Notes: generated from the letters alone by a model not told the origin. DNA of 13,131 nt from Pedosphaera sp. (GCA_009695405.1 SIAZ01000088.1:1-13131), one strand, 5' to 3'. Shown: positions 1-7,330, counted from the stretch's first letter. Numbers and translations: made by a program.

Positions 1-124
1 GATGCTCCTCAATCCATCTCCGTAACCACTCCACTTCCTCAGATCCCATCCGTCGCCCTTGCAATACTAGTTCTTTAAGCACGCCCTGCTTTCTGAGCTC
101 TTTGCCACCGGTAGTCCAGCTCAT
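1..124 (-). CDS. 5' end of an unrecognised ORF, cut by the left window edge
   Basis: A minus-strand frame opens with ATG at 124, directly after an in-frame TGA, and stays open for 41 codons to the window edge. A second in-frame ATG lies at 49. The predicted peptide is highly charged, with GKELRKQGVLKELVLQ followed by MGSEEVEWLRRWIEEH, and looks like amphipathic helices rather than random sequence. The second part faintly recalls the N-terminal helix of DUF4338-type, transposon-associated proteins, but 16 residues are too few to assign a family. Neither start has a Shine-Dalgarno sequence, which is common for this window. It could also be a chance frame, since it is short and incomplete. Confidence 0.3.
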   Translation of the reverse strand, partial: MSWTTGGKELRKQGVLKELVLQGRRMGSEEVEWLRRWIEEH

Positions 125-902
125 TCACCGACAACTTGTGAATGCACCGGGCACAGGGTCGACTTGATCCGACGCGATGGATTTTCTTTTTGGCTTGGGA
201 GCAGAAAACGAGGCAACTTGAATGGAGATCAGTGAATGCACAGTGTTTTTGCAAATCGTTTGCGTTGTTAGAATAAAGCTCTTCCGACCGCAATCTATTT
301 TTTAAAATTTGATTTTCTCTCCGCGTCAAAAAAGCAATTTTCTGCTATGTAAGAGGGCGAGGATAATTTTACTGTTTTCTGATTCTAAGCGGATTTTTTC
401 ATTTTATTGAGCTTTGCAGGGCTAATTTTTCTTTGAATTTGGCATTAGCGAGTTGAATTTACCGGTAGGGAGGCGACTGAGTTGGTGGAGCCTCGGGGAG
501 AGGATCTACTGCAATGAGAACTGGCAACGGTGGGTCCTAAGCCACGCTTAGAGACGATGAGGAATTCGAATATCTTTTCATGGATAGAGGCCTACCTCGA
601 ACTTTGTTCCCAGCGACCGCTAGCTCTCATGCCATCTAGCAATCAGACTGTCTTGTCGTAGTGCCACAAGCTCTCAGAACTGGGACCAAGAGAGTGATTG
701 CCGCCAGATTTTGAGGCCCCGATTGGTCGGTTAGTTGGGGTGAATTTGCTTGGACAAATTAGTTAATCTGGATGCTAAAAGTGCTCCGCAGTGGAAAGAG
801 ATCATCTTCCTACCCGAAAAAACGAAGTGACGTGGAAAATTTCCGCCTCGCCCGATCTGACCCAACTTCAGTAGTCTTCAACTTTAGATCGCAACCAGCA
901 CT
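125..902. other. long gene-poor region with an AT-rich core
   Basis: No convincing intact gene is visible in this stretch of about 780 bases. The part from about 290 to 450 is clearly richer in A and T than the genes to the right, with many T-runs, which suggests spacer or transferred DNA. A minus-strand frame across 75-329 has no recognisable motif beyond one CxxC-like pair and is not called. One possible transposase remnant is listed separately at 541-597. No clear sigma-70 promoter for gnd could be fixed near the right end. Confidence 0.5.
541..597 (+). pseudogene. possible decayed fragment of an IS5-family transposase
   Basis: After a TAA at 538-540 the plus frame reads ATLRDDEEFEYLFMD and then continues without a gap to an R at 598-600. 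This resembles the block around the first catalytic Asp of IS5/IS1031-type DDE transposases, usually of the form DxDFEYxxIDSTIVRAH. The Asp would be at 583-585. Stop codons close the frame on both sides and no terminal repeats were found, so at most this is an eroded remnant. The match is short and made by eye, so coincidence is quite possible. Confidence 0.22.
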
Positions 903-2375
903 ATGAGTACTCCTACCGGTGACATTGCCCTGATTGGCCTCGCAGTCATGGGTCAAAACCTGATCCTTAACATGAACGACCACGGCTTTAATGTCGTGGC
1001 CTACAACCGCACCACCGCCAAGGTAGACGAATTTCTTGCTAATGAAGCAAAGGGAACCCGCGTTCAAGGGGCTCATTCCATTGAAGAAATGGTGTCGAAA
1101 CTGAAGACTCCACGACGGGTTATGATGCTGGTCAAGGCAGGCCAAGCAGTCGACGACTTCATCGAACAGTTAATACCCCATTTGTCGGCAGGAGATATTA
1201 TCATCGATGGTGGTAATTCCCTCTATGGAGATACCGAGCGTCGAGTGAAATACTGTGAATCCAAGGGGCTTCTGTTCATTGGGACGGGTGTTTCCGGTGG
1301 GGAAGAAGGGGCGCGCCGCGGTCCCAGTATTATGCCAGGTGGATCATTCAAGGCTTGGGATGCGGTCAAAGATATTTTCCAAGGTGTCTCAGCAAAAGTA
1401 GACAACGGAGTTCCTTGCTGCGATTGGGTTGGTTATGGTGGAGCAGGTCACTATGTCAAGATGATCCATAACGGCATCGAGTACGGCGACATGCAGTTAA
1501 TTTGCGAAGCCTACAACATCATGAAGAGCGGCCTCGGAATGAGTGCCGATGAAATGCACGAAGTATTTGCTGAATGGAACCAAGGCGAGCTCGACAGTTT
1601 TTTAGTTGAAATCACTCGGGATATTCTTGGCTTCAAAGACGTCGACGGCTCTCCACTGGTGGATCGAATTTTGGATACCGCCGGACAAAAGGGAACTGGC
1701 AAATGGACGGTGATTGACTCAGCAAATCTAGCCCAACCAGTTTCCTTAATTGCTGAAGCTGTTTTCAGTCGTTGTGTCAGTTCGATGAAAGACGAACGCG
1801 TCAAGGCGGCACGCAAGCTCAAAGGTCCCAACCCACTTATGGCAGTCGCCAAGAATCCGACGGCTAAAAAAGCGTTTATAGCTGATATCAAGAGTGCTCT
1901 TTATGCCTCAAAAATTGTGAGTTATTCCCAAGGGTATATGCTTTTGCGCACGGCAGCGGTTGAGTACAAATGGAAACTTAACTATGGAGGGATCGCTCTA
2001 ATGTGGCGCGGCGGTTGTATTATTCGCTCGCGCTTTCTCGGTAAAATTAAAGAGGCCTATGATACGAATCCGAAGCTAGCCAACCTCTTACTCGACGATT
2101 ATTTCCGTGGTGAAATCAAGAACTCCCAAAAAGGATGGCGCAATGTTGTCGCCGCCGCCGCACGAAAAGGCATCCCAGTCCCCGCCTTCAGCACGGCACT
2201 CGCTTTCTTTGATCAGTACCGTTCAGCGTCTCTACCGGCCAATCTACTCCAAGCCCAACGCGACTATTTCGGTGCTCATACTTACGAGAGAACCGACAAG
2301 CCTCGGGGTGAATTCTTTCACACCAACTGGACCGGTCGCGGCGGCAACGTGAGTTCTAGCACCTACAACGCCTAA
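903..2375 (+). CDS. gnd: 6-phosphogluconate dehydrogenase, decarboxylating
   Basis: This cytosolic enzyme oxidises and decarboxylates 6-phosphogluconate to ribulose 5-phosphate with reduction of NADP, in the oxidative pentose phosphate pathway. The 490 residues are full length for the long-chain form. A Rossmann glycine motif (GLAVMG) lies at residues 12-17, and NRT at 35-37 includes the Arg that favours NADP. The substrate loop VSGGEEGARRGPSIMPGG is at 130-147. KMIHNGIEYGD contains the catalytic Lys186 and Glu193, with the same seven-residue spacing as Lys183/Glu190 of the sheep enzyme. The C-terminal helix and tail end in GRGGNVSSSTYNA, typical of the family. ATG at 903 fits the family N-terminus, and no Shine-Dalgarno sequence precedes it. 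The gene precedes aspS by 108 bases on the same strand, with no functional link to it. Confidence 0.97.
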   Translation: MSTPTGDIALIGLAVMGQNLILNMNDHGFNVVAYNRTTAKVDEFLANEAKGTRVQGAHSIEEMVSKLKTPRRVMMLVKAGQAVDDFIEQLIPHLSAGDIIIDGGNSLYGDTERRVKYCESKGLLFIGTGVSGGEEGARRGPSIMPGGSFKAWDAVKDIFQGVSAKVDNGVPCCDWVGYGGAGHYVKMIHNGIEYGDMQLICEAYNIMKSGLGMSADEMHEVFAEWNQGELDSFLVEITRDILGFKDVDGSPLVDRILDTAGQKGTGKWTVIDSANLAQPVSLIAEAVFSRCVSSMKDERVKAARKLKGPNPLMAVAKNPTAKKAFIADIKSALYASKIVSYSQGYMLLRTAAVEYKWKLNYGGIALMWRGGCIIRSRFLGKIKEAYDTNPKLANLLLDDYFRGEIKNSQKGWRNVVAAAARKGIPVPAFSTALAFFDQYRSASLPANLLQAQRDYFGAHTYERTDKPRGEFFHTNWTGRGGNVSSSTYNA

Positions 2376-2403
2376 ATCTGCAGGCCAAAAAACTTGGTGC
2401 AAA

Positions 2404-2426
2404 GTCGCCGGATATCCTCCGGCGAC
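2404..2426 (+). repeat. perfect 9-bp GC-rich hairpin between gnd and aspS
   Basis: GTCGCCGGA at 2404-2412 and TCCGGCGAC at 2418-2426 are perfect inverted copies separated by TATCC. The hairpin begins 28 bases after the gnd stop and ends 57 bases before the chosen aspS start. No T-tract follows on either strand, so it is not a canonical intrinsic terminator. It could stabilise the gnd mRNA 3' end, act as a weak terminator, or be part of the aspS leader. Confidence 0.6.
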
Positions 2427-2483
2427 ACAACTTCTCTCTATGAAATCGAACTATTCGCCGACAGTGTTCTCCCTCTTTTTCAA

Positions 2484-4304
2484 ATGAAGCGCACGCACCA
2501 TTGCAACGAATTGCGTCCCTCCGACGCCGGTCTCACTGTTATTTTAACCGGTTGGGTTCATTCACGTCGAGATCTAGGCGGCGTCCTCTTCATCGACCTT
2601 CGAGACCGTGAAGGTCGCACCCAAACCGTCTTTGATCCCTCAGACCTTTCTACCGGCGTCTTTGAGTCGGCGGCGCGCCTGCACTCTGAGTCAGTGATTG
2701 AGATCGCTGGCAAAGTCCGTGTACGACCAGAGGGCACTCGTAATTCCAAAATTGCCACCGGTGATGTCGAGGTTCACGTCGAGTCGATTCTCATTCTTAA
2801 TCACGCTGAAGTTCTCCCCTTCCAAGTGGACGATCCCGAGGTGGCGAATAAGGTGAACGAAGAACTTCGACTCCAATATCGGTACCTAGATCTTCGGCGC
2901 CCGGAGATGCTCCGCAATCTGAGGCTGCGTTCAAAAGTGGCGATCGCCACCCGTAGTTATATGGATGAACAGGGGTTTCTCGAAGTTGAGACCCCAACAC
3001 TATTTAAATCCACCCCAGAAGGTTCACGGGAATTTCTGGTCCCTAATCGCCGCGATCCCGGTACATTTTACGCCCTTCCTCAGTCTCCACAGCAATTTAA
3101 ACAGATCTTAATGGTGGGAGGCATCGAACGATATTTTCAAATTGCCCGCTGTTATCGCGACGAAGATCTCCGCGCTGATCGTCAACCCGAATTCACTCAA
3201 GTGGATATCGAAATGTCCTTCATTGATCGAGAAGACATTTACGCCCTGATCGAAGGATTGCTGAAGAAGGTATGGAAGACCGCTTTAAACGTGGAGATTC
3301 TCACACCCTTCGAACGGATTAGCTTTGAAGAAGCTTTGAATCGCTGGGGTATCGATAAACCAGACTCCCGGTTTGGGATGGAACTTGTTGATTTCACTGA
3401 GGATTTTAAAGGGTCCAAGTTTGGTGTTTTCGGCAATACTGTAGCCGGTGGAGGCGTGGTCAAAGCCATCAATGCCAAAGGGCTTGCCGGAGCGACCCAA
3501 GGTCAAATTGAAACCATGACCGAGTACGCCAAGAGCTTTGGGGCCAAGGGCCTTGCTTTCATTAAAGTCGAAAAGAACGCGACCGGTTCGGTGGAATGGA
3601 AGTCACCGATTGTAAAGTTTTTTTCCGACGTGGAAAAGGCCGCTTTAACTGCAAAATTATCGATCGAAGAAGGCGACCTCATTCTTTTCGCTGCGGATCA
3701 ATGGCTAAACGCCTGTGAAATTCTTGGTAAAATCCGACTCTACTGCGCCGATGTTCTCAAGGGACAAGGCAAACTTACTCTCGACCCAGCTCAATTTAAT
3801 TTTATGTGGGTTATCGAATTCCCATTGCTCGGATTTGATCGCGAACTGAACCGCTGGTATTCTAGTCATCATCCCTTTACTGCACCGGTTGCCGACGATA
3901 TCCCCTTACTCAAATCAGACCCGAAAAAGGTCCGTGGTCAGCATTATGACATAGTGGTCAATGGCGTGGAACTGGGTGGTGGTTCGATCCGGATTCATCA
4001 ACCGGATGTTCAGAAAACGCTTTTTGAGGAACTTTTGCAGATTCCTCCCACCGAAACACAACTGCGCTTCGGTTATATGCTCGAAGCTTTCAAGTATGGA
4101 GCACCGCCCCACGGCGGCATTGCGCTCGGATTCGATCGTCTTTGCGCCATCCTTTGTGGGACAACTAGTATTCGTGATGTCATCGCCTTCCCGAAGACGG
4201 CCAAGGGTGTTTGCCTCATGACCGATAGCCCGAGTCAGGTAACACCTCGGCAACTCCGAGACCTGCACATCGAGGTCAAGGCGGTCGTGAAACCTGTCGC
4301 CTAA
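2484..4304 (+). CDS. aspS: aspartyl-tRNA synthetase, bacterial type
   Basis: This class IIb synthetase charges tRNA-Asp with aspartate in the cytosol. The 606 residues are the usual bacterial length, including the GAD insertion domain (about 290-410). The N-terminal OB-fold anticodon-binding domain carries GWVHSRRDLGG at 23-33. Class II motif 2 (FQIARCYRDEDLRADRQPEF) lies at about 217-236, and motif 3 (GGIALGFDRL) at about 544-553. The frame is open upstream to a TTG at 2394, but those 30 extra codons cross a hairpin and look nothing like the family. The start MKRTHHCNELRPSDAG at 2484 fits AspRS proteins. The start is preceded by pyrimidines, not by a Shine-Dalgarno sequence. Residue 31 is Leu and residue 84 is Gly, which gives mixed signals on tRNA-Asp versus tRNA-Asn discrimination. 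Confidence 0.97.
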   Translation: MKRTHHCNELRPSDAGLTVILTGWVHSRRDLGGVLFIDLRDREGRTQTVFDPSDLSTGVFESAARLHSESVIEIAGKVRVRPEGTRNSKIATGDVEVHVESILILNHAEVLPFQVDDPEVANKVNEELRLQYRYLDLRRPEMLRNLRLRSKVAIATRSYMDEQGFLEVETPTLFKSTPEGSREFLVPNRRDPGTFYALPQSPQQFKQILMVGGIERYFQIARCYRDEDLRADRQPEFTQVDIEMSFIDREDIYALIEGLLKKVWKTALNVEILTPFERISFEEALNRWGIDKPDSRFGMELVDFTEDFKGSKFGVFGNTVAGGGVVKAINAKGLAGATQGQIETMTEYAKSFGAKGLAFIKVEKNATGSVEWKSPIVKFFSDVEKAALTAKLSIEEGDLILFAADQWLNACEILGKIRLYCADVLKGQGKLTLDPAQFNFMWVIEFPLLGFDRELNRWYSSHHPFTAPVADDIPLLKSDPKKVRGQHYDIVVNGVELGGGSIRIHQPDVQKTLFEELLQIPPTETQLRFGYMLEAFKYGAPPHGGIALGFDRLCAILCGTTSIRDVIAFPKTAKGVCLMTDSPSQVTPRQLRDLHIEVKAVVKPVA

Positions 4305-4322
4305 AACCTAGGGGCCACTTAG

Positions 4323-4350
4323 TCCCATAGGACTCCTCAATCCTATGGGA
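4323..4350 (+). repeat. perfect 10-bp hairpin between aspS and rsmI
   Basis: TCCCATAGGA at 4323-4332 and TCCTATGGGA at 4341-4350 are perfect inverted copies around the loop CTCCTCAA. It begins 18 bases after the aspS stop. GAAAAAG follows on the plus strand, so there is no U-tract for an intrinsic terminator in the direction of transcription, and none on the other strand either. It may be an mRNA 3'-end stabiliser, a factor-assisted terminator or a protein binding site. The rsmI start is 56 bases further on. Confidence 0.6.
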
Positions 4351-4406
4351 GAAAAAGCCGATGTTGCGTCCTTCTTCGGAAGACGATTTTTCGGTAGACT
4401 TCGCCG

Positions 4407-5201
4407 ATGGACACTGGGCCGACATCCTCCACCACTCTTCCGCCGTTGATCCCGGGCACCCTTTATCTGGTGGCCACTCCCATCGGTAACTTAGAGGATA
4501 TGACTCTACGCGCCCTGCGAGTGCTGAAGGAATGTGATGTGGTTGTCGCCGAAGACACCCGTCATACCGGCCAATTACTGACTCATTTTGGGCTGCGCAA
4601 GCCCTTAATCAGTCACTTTCGCTTCAATGAGGCGCGACGCGCTGTCGAGATTCTGGATCGATTACGGCGCGGAGAAAAGGTCGCGCTGGTCACAGATGCA
4701 GGCACTCCCGGAATCAGTGATCCAGGAGAACGCGTCGTGGCGGACGCCATTGCCGCCGGGCTCCGAGTGGAAGCGATTCCAGGAGCCTGCGCTCTGATTG
4801 CCGGACTGACTGCCAGCGGACTGCCTTCCGCTGAATTTCATTTTGCGGGATTCCTCCCACATAAATCCGGCCAACGGCTCAAACGACTCGAACACCTCGT
4901 CAAACTACCGGGCACTTTGGTGCTCTACGAATCTCCATTCCGAGTGGAGCGGTTGATGGAAGAACTGACTCGCACGGTTCCTAGTCGCCGTGTCGTTCTA
5001 GCTCGAGAACTCACCAAGAAGTTTGAAGAATGGATACGTGGGACTCCCACTGAACTCAGTGCGGAATTGGCGAGGCGACCACGAAAGGGTGAATTCGTCG
5101 TACTCATTGGACCTGACTCTTCCATCACCTCGGATCCCATTGATCCCACCTCTTCAGCCTTTGATGCGAACGAATCCAGCGAGTCTTCTGGGATCATTTA
5201 A
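4407..5201 (+). CDS. rsmI: 16S rRNA (cytidine-1402 2'-O)-methyltransferase
   Basis: RsmI methylates the ribose of C1402 in the 16S rRNA P-site using S-adenosylmethionine, and tunes decoding fidelity. The protein belongs to the tetrapyrrole methylase (SAM-dependent, class III) fold. Visible family motifs are YLVATPIGNLEDMTLRA (residues 20-36), AEDTRHT (48-54), TDAGTPGISDPG (96-107), IPGACA (124-129), YESPFR (174-179) and RELTKKFEE (200-208). The core ends near residue 236. A polar tail of about 28 residues rich in Ser, Asp and Pro follows and is not part of the usual fold. The first 17 residues before GTLYLVATP are also extra and Pro/Thr-rich. ATG at 4407 is the only sensible ATG before the core, and no Shine-Dalgarno sequence is visible. 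The whole protein is 264 residues, slightly short of the E. coli form. Confidence 0.95.
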   Translation: MDTGPTSSTTLPPLIPGTLYLVATPIGNLEDMTLRALRVLKECDVVVAEDTRHTGQLLTHFGLRKPLISHFRFNEARRAVEILDRLRRGEKVALVTDAGTPGISDPGERVVADAIAAGLRVEAIPGACALIAGLTASGLPSAEFHFAGFLPHKSGQRLKRLEHLVKLPGTLVLYESPFRVERLMEELTRTVPSRRVVLARELTKKFEEWIRGTPTELSAELARRPRKGEFVVLIGPDSSITSDPIDPTSSAFDANESSESSGII

Positions 5202-5240
5202 AGGAGAGTTAGAAATTTTTCTTAGCCTTTCGGTTCGTAA

Positions 5241-5308
5241 CGATTTCACCGAAAATGACCAGCCTCGACATTCAAAACAGAAAGAGGGTTCAGAGGTCGA
5301 TTTCACCG
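5241..5308. repeat. 11-bp direct repeat upstream of the superoxide dismutase gene
   Basis: CGATTTCACCG occurs at 5241-5251 and again at 5298-5308, 57 bases apart, inside the 235-base gap between rsmI and the superoxide dismutase gene. Exact 11-base repeats are uncommon in so short an interval, so a pair of regulator sites is possible. No palindromic symmetry is seen within the unit, and no promoter could be fixed nearby. Confidence 0.3.
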
Positions 5309-5436
5309 TGAACTTTTAAAGTCTATTCTGCTGCTTGTCTCGTTCAGTGGCTTGCACAGGAAATTGGCGCTGTTAGTCTGCTACCGCCGTCCGGGAACCT
5401 TTTAACCTGTCCCCACCGACGATACACACTTCAATT

Positions 5437-6060
5437 ATGGCTCACGAACTCGCTCCACTCCCTTATTTTAAGGACTCACTCGAACCTCATATCGACGCTC
5501 TAACGATGGAAATTCACCACGGTCGGCATCACAAGGCCTACGTGGACAACTTAAACAAAGCAATTGCTGGTACGCCATTAGAGGGGCTTTCGATTGAAGC
5601 TCTGATCGCCGACATTTCCAACGTCCCTGAAAACATCCGAGGGCCGGTTAGAAACAATGGTGGAGGCCATTGGAATCACACCTTTTTCTGGAACATCCTC
5701 GCACCAAATGCGGGCGGTATTCCAAGAGGTGAATTAGCTGATGCGATCACGGCCACGTTTGGATCATTTGCCGACTTCCAAGCTAAGTTTGAGGCCGCCG
5801 GTGTGGGGCGATTCGGTTCCGGTTGGGCCTGGCTCGTCCTCAATGGTGGCAAGCTCGAAGTCGTCTCGACTGCTAACCAAGACAACCCGCTGATGGGCAA
5901 AGCGGTCGCTGGTGTCGAAGGAAAGGTCCTTCTCGGGGTCGATGTCTGGGAGCATGCCTATTACTTGAAATACCAGAATCTTCGTGCTGGCTATCTAAAA
6001 GCGGTCTGGAATTTAGTGAACTGGCCCAAGGTGTCGGCACTTTACGCTGCAGCTAAGTGA
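5437..6060 (+). CDS. sodA: superoxide dismutase, Mn-type of the Fe/Mn family
   Basis: The enzyme converts superoxide to oxygen and hydrogen peroxide. The 207 residues match the family. The four metal ligands are visible: His27 (in EIHHGRHHKAYV), His81 (in WNHTFFW), Asp169 and His173 (in DVWEHAYY). The active-site Tyr is at 35. The metal preference reads as manganese: GGGHWNH has Gly where Fe enzymes carry the second-shell Gln, and STANQDNPL supplies that Gln at 148, as in Mn enzymes. There is no signal peptide, so it is cytosolic. ATG at 5437 gives MAHELAPLPYF, close to family N-termini, and no Shine-Dalgarno sequence precedes it. The gene stands alone, with 235 bases upstream and a strong terminator 35 bases downstream. 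Metal choice cannot be proven by sequence, and some members are cambialistic. Confidence 0.95.
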   Translation: MAHELAPLPYFKDSLEPHIDALTMEIHHGRHHKAYVDNLNKAIAGTPLEGLSIEALIADISNVPENIRGPVRNNGGGHWNHTFFWNILAPNAGGIPRGELADAITATFGSFADFQAKFEAAGVGRFGSGWAWLVLNGGKLEVVSTANQDNPLMGKAVAGVEGKVLLGVDVWEHAYYLKYQNLRAGYLKAVWNLVNWPKVSALYAAAK

Positions 6061-6095
6061 TTTTGCGAAGCTGATTTTGCCGAGTTACTCAACAG

Positions 6096-6126
6096 GGCCG
6101 CCTCGATTTCGGGGCGGCCGTTTTTT
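6096..6126 (+). terminator. intrinsic terminator of the superoxide dismutase gene
   Basis: GGCCGCC (6096-6102) pairs with GGCGGCC (6113-6119). The inner bases TCG/CGG extend the stem to ten pairs with one G:U, around an ATTT loop. After one G, six T residues (6121-6126) follow. It lies 35 bases after the stop codon at 6058-6060, a textbook Rho-independent arrangement on the plus strand. Confidence 0.92.
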
Positions 6127-6169
6127 GGAGGTCAAGAGACCGACGCGGGAACTCAGAAGGCAACACTTC

Positions 6170-6202
6170 AAAAAAAGGACCGTTTTCTTAAAAAACGGTC
6201 CT
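6170..6202 (-). terminator. intrinsic terminator after tRNA-fMet
   Basis: AGGACCGTTTT at 6176-6186 and AAAACGGTCCT at 6192-6202 form a perfect 11-bp stem around CTTAA. Read on the minus strand, the stem is followed by seven T residues (complement of A6170-6176). It starts five bases after the encoded CCA of the tRNA. On the plus strand no T-run follows, so it serves the minus-strand tRNA and possibly metF, facing the superoxide dismutase terminator 43 bases away. Confidence 0.9.
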
Positions 6203-6207
6203 GAAAG

Positions 6208-6284
<77 letters not shown>

Positions 6285-6300
6285 GTCCGATGAAGAGATT

Positions 6301-6329
6301 AGCCTATTTCTTGGGATCGAATCCGACAA
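6301..6329 (-). promoter_or_regulatory. possible sigma-70-like promoter for tRNA-fMet
   Basis: On the minus strand TTGTCG (6329-6324) and TAGGCT (6306-6301) are separated by 17 bases, which would place the transcript start about ten bases before the tRNA 5' end. The -35 matches four of six and the -10 about three of six consensus bases, so this is weak. It matters because it decides whether the tRNA is transcribed on its own or only from metF. Confidence 0.3.
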
Positions 6330-6371
6330 GCAACATCTTCAAAAATGTGCGAAACCTTTTAATTCCGGCCT

Positions 6372-7265
6372 TCAAGCTCGACCTAAATTCTTCAGGATTT
6401 GAAGGGTCGAGTGAGCCTTATTGAGCGTGTAAAAGTGTACCCCAGGCGCCCCTTCTCGGACTAATTCTTCGATTTGCTGGGTGCAATACTCAATCCCAAA
6501 GGCCGTGACTGCCGCATCGTCGTCACCCAATGCCTCTAGTTGGTCTAGGAAGGGAGTTGGTAACCGCGCACCGCACATGGCTGTAAACCGTTTAGTCTGA
6601 TTACGGGAAATAACCGGCAGCAAACCTGGAATGATCGGCACAGTGACACCCATTTTATTGACCAGATAATCCCGAAAACGGAAGTAGTCGCTGTTATCAA
6701 AAAACAGTTGGGTCACCACAAATTGCGCCCCTTGCTGGATCTTGTGAGCGAGATGCTCCCAGTCTGCTTCACGACCGGCAACTTGAGCAATATGCCCCTC
6801 GGGAAAACCGGCGGTGGCAATACTGATATCTGCAAAGGTTTTTAGAAAGGCAACCAGCTCAGATGAGTACTGAAATCCTCCTTCAGTCTTCACCCAATCT
6901 CCAGCCCCACCCGGAGGATCACCCCGCAACGCTAAGATATTTTTAACTCCCCGTCTTCGTGCCTCTTGGATTACCTCCGATAACTCATCCCTCGTTGCAT
7001 TCACACAGGTCAGATGCATCACCGTGGTTAAGTCAAAATCACCTTGGATCCGTTCCACAATCCCCAGCGTTTTATCGCGAGTGGAACCCCCAGCCCCGTA
7101 GGTGACTGAACAATAATCCGGATTGGCGGCGACTAATGCCGGAAGAGTCTTGGAAAACAGCACCGATTCGCCTTCCTCAGTTTTAGGCGGAAAAAACTCG
7201 ATCGAAAAGGAAGGCCGCCCACGCCTGGCATTGTCGCGATGAATCTCTGGGACGGATCGAATCAT
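6372..7265 (-). CDS. metF: 5,10-methylenetetrahydrofolate reductase
   Basis: This FAD enzyme reduces 5,10-methylene-tetrahydrofolate to 5-methyl-tetrahydrofolate, the methyl donor for methionine synthesis. The protein is 297 residues, the usual length of bacterial single-domain MetF. SIEFFPPKT (21-29) holds the catalytic Glu23 (Glu28 in E. coli). HLTC is at 84-87, LALRGDPP (111-118) holds Asp116 (Asp120 in E. coli), and TQLFFD (185-190) holds the folate-contacting Gln186. In TAGFPEGH (151-158) a Phe replaces the Tyr that usually stands in the A(G/A)YPE motif. ATG at 7265 gives a short N-terminal lead before the barrel and has no Shine-Dalgarno sequence. The gene is divergent from the oxidoreductase at 7410 and is followed on the same strand by tRNA-fMet, with no clear terminator between. 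Confidence 0.96.
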   Translation of the reverse strand: MIRSVPEIHRDNARRGRPSFSIEFFPPKTEEGESVLFSKTLPALVAANPDYCSVTYGAGGSTRDKTLGIVERIQGDFDLTTVMHLTCVNATRDELSEVIQEARRRGVKNILALRGDPPGGAGDWVKTEGGFQYSSELVAFLKTFADISIATAGFPEGHIAQVAGREADWEHLAHKIQQGAQFVVTQLFFDNSDYFRFRDYLVNKMGVTVPIIPGLLPVISRNQTKRFTAMCGARLPTPFLDQLEALGDDDAAVTAFGIEYCTQQIEELVREGAPGVHFYTLNKAHSTLQILKNLGRA

Positions 7266-7306
7266 CTAAAAATGTTGCCCGAAATTTAACCTGAAGCAAG
7301 TATCGA

Positions 7307-7330
7307 ATCAACGAATCAAGATTCGTTGAT
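7307..7330. repeat. 10-bp inverted repeat in the metF / oxidoreductase divergent gap
   Basis: ATCAACGAAT (7307-7316) and ATTCGTTGAT (7321-7330) are perfect inverted copies separated by CAAG. The left arm is also part of a tandem CGAATCAA CGAATCAA at 7304-7319. The site lies 42 bases upstream of the metF start and 80 bases upstream of the divergent gene. This placement suits a dimeric regulator operator, or a hairpin in the metF leader RNA. A weak -35-like TTGATA (7326-7331) overlaps its right arm on the plus strand. Confidence 0.5.

Noticed and set aside
75..329. Minus-strand frame of 84 codons with a CxxC-like CARC segment
   Set aside because: No recognisable domain, no ribosome site, unusual composition, and located in an AT-rich gene-poor region. 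A single CxxC is not evidence for a gene.
884..889. TTAGAT as a -10 element for gnd
   Set aside because: No -35 element at acceptable spacing; the nearest candidate CTGACC is 21 bases away.
810..1145. Minus-strand frame overlapping the gnd start
   Set aside because: It is antisense to well-supported gnd coding sequence and has no family features.
2394..2483. Upstream TTG extension of aspS
   Set aside because: The 30 added residues have no family similarity and cross a hairpin. ATG at 2484 gives the expected N-terminus.
3915..4268. Minus-strand frame of 117 codons inside aspS
   Set aside because: It mirrors conserved AspRS codons including motif 3, so it is a by-product of the real gene.
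5023..5319. Plus-strand frame overlapping the 3' end of rsmI and the following gap
   Set aside because: The first half lies in the wrong frame of rsmI, the second has no recognisable features, and there is no ribosome site.
5352..5357. TTGCAC as a -35 element for the superoxide dismutase gene
   Set aside because: No acceptable -10 element at 15 to 19 bases downstream.
6170..6202. Second hairpin as a backup terminator for the superoxide dismutase gene
   Set aside because: On the plus strand no T-run follows. The seven-T tract is on the minus strand, so it belongs to tRNA-fMet.
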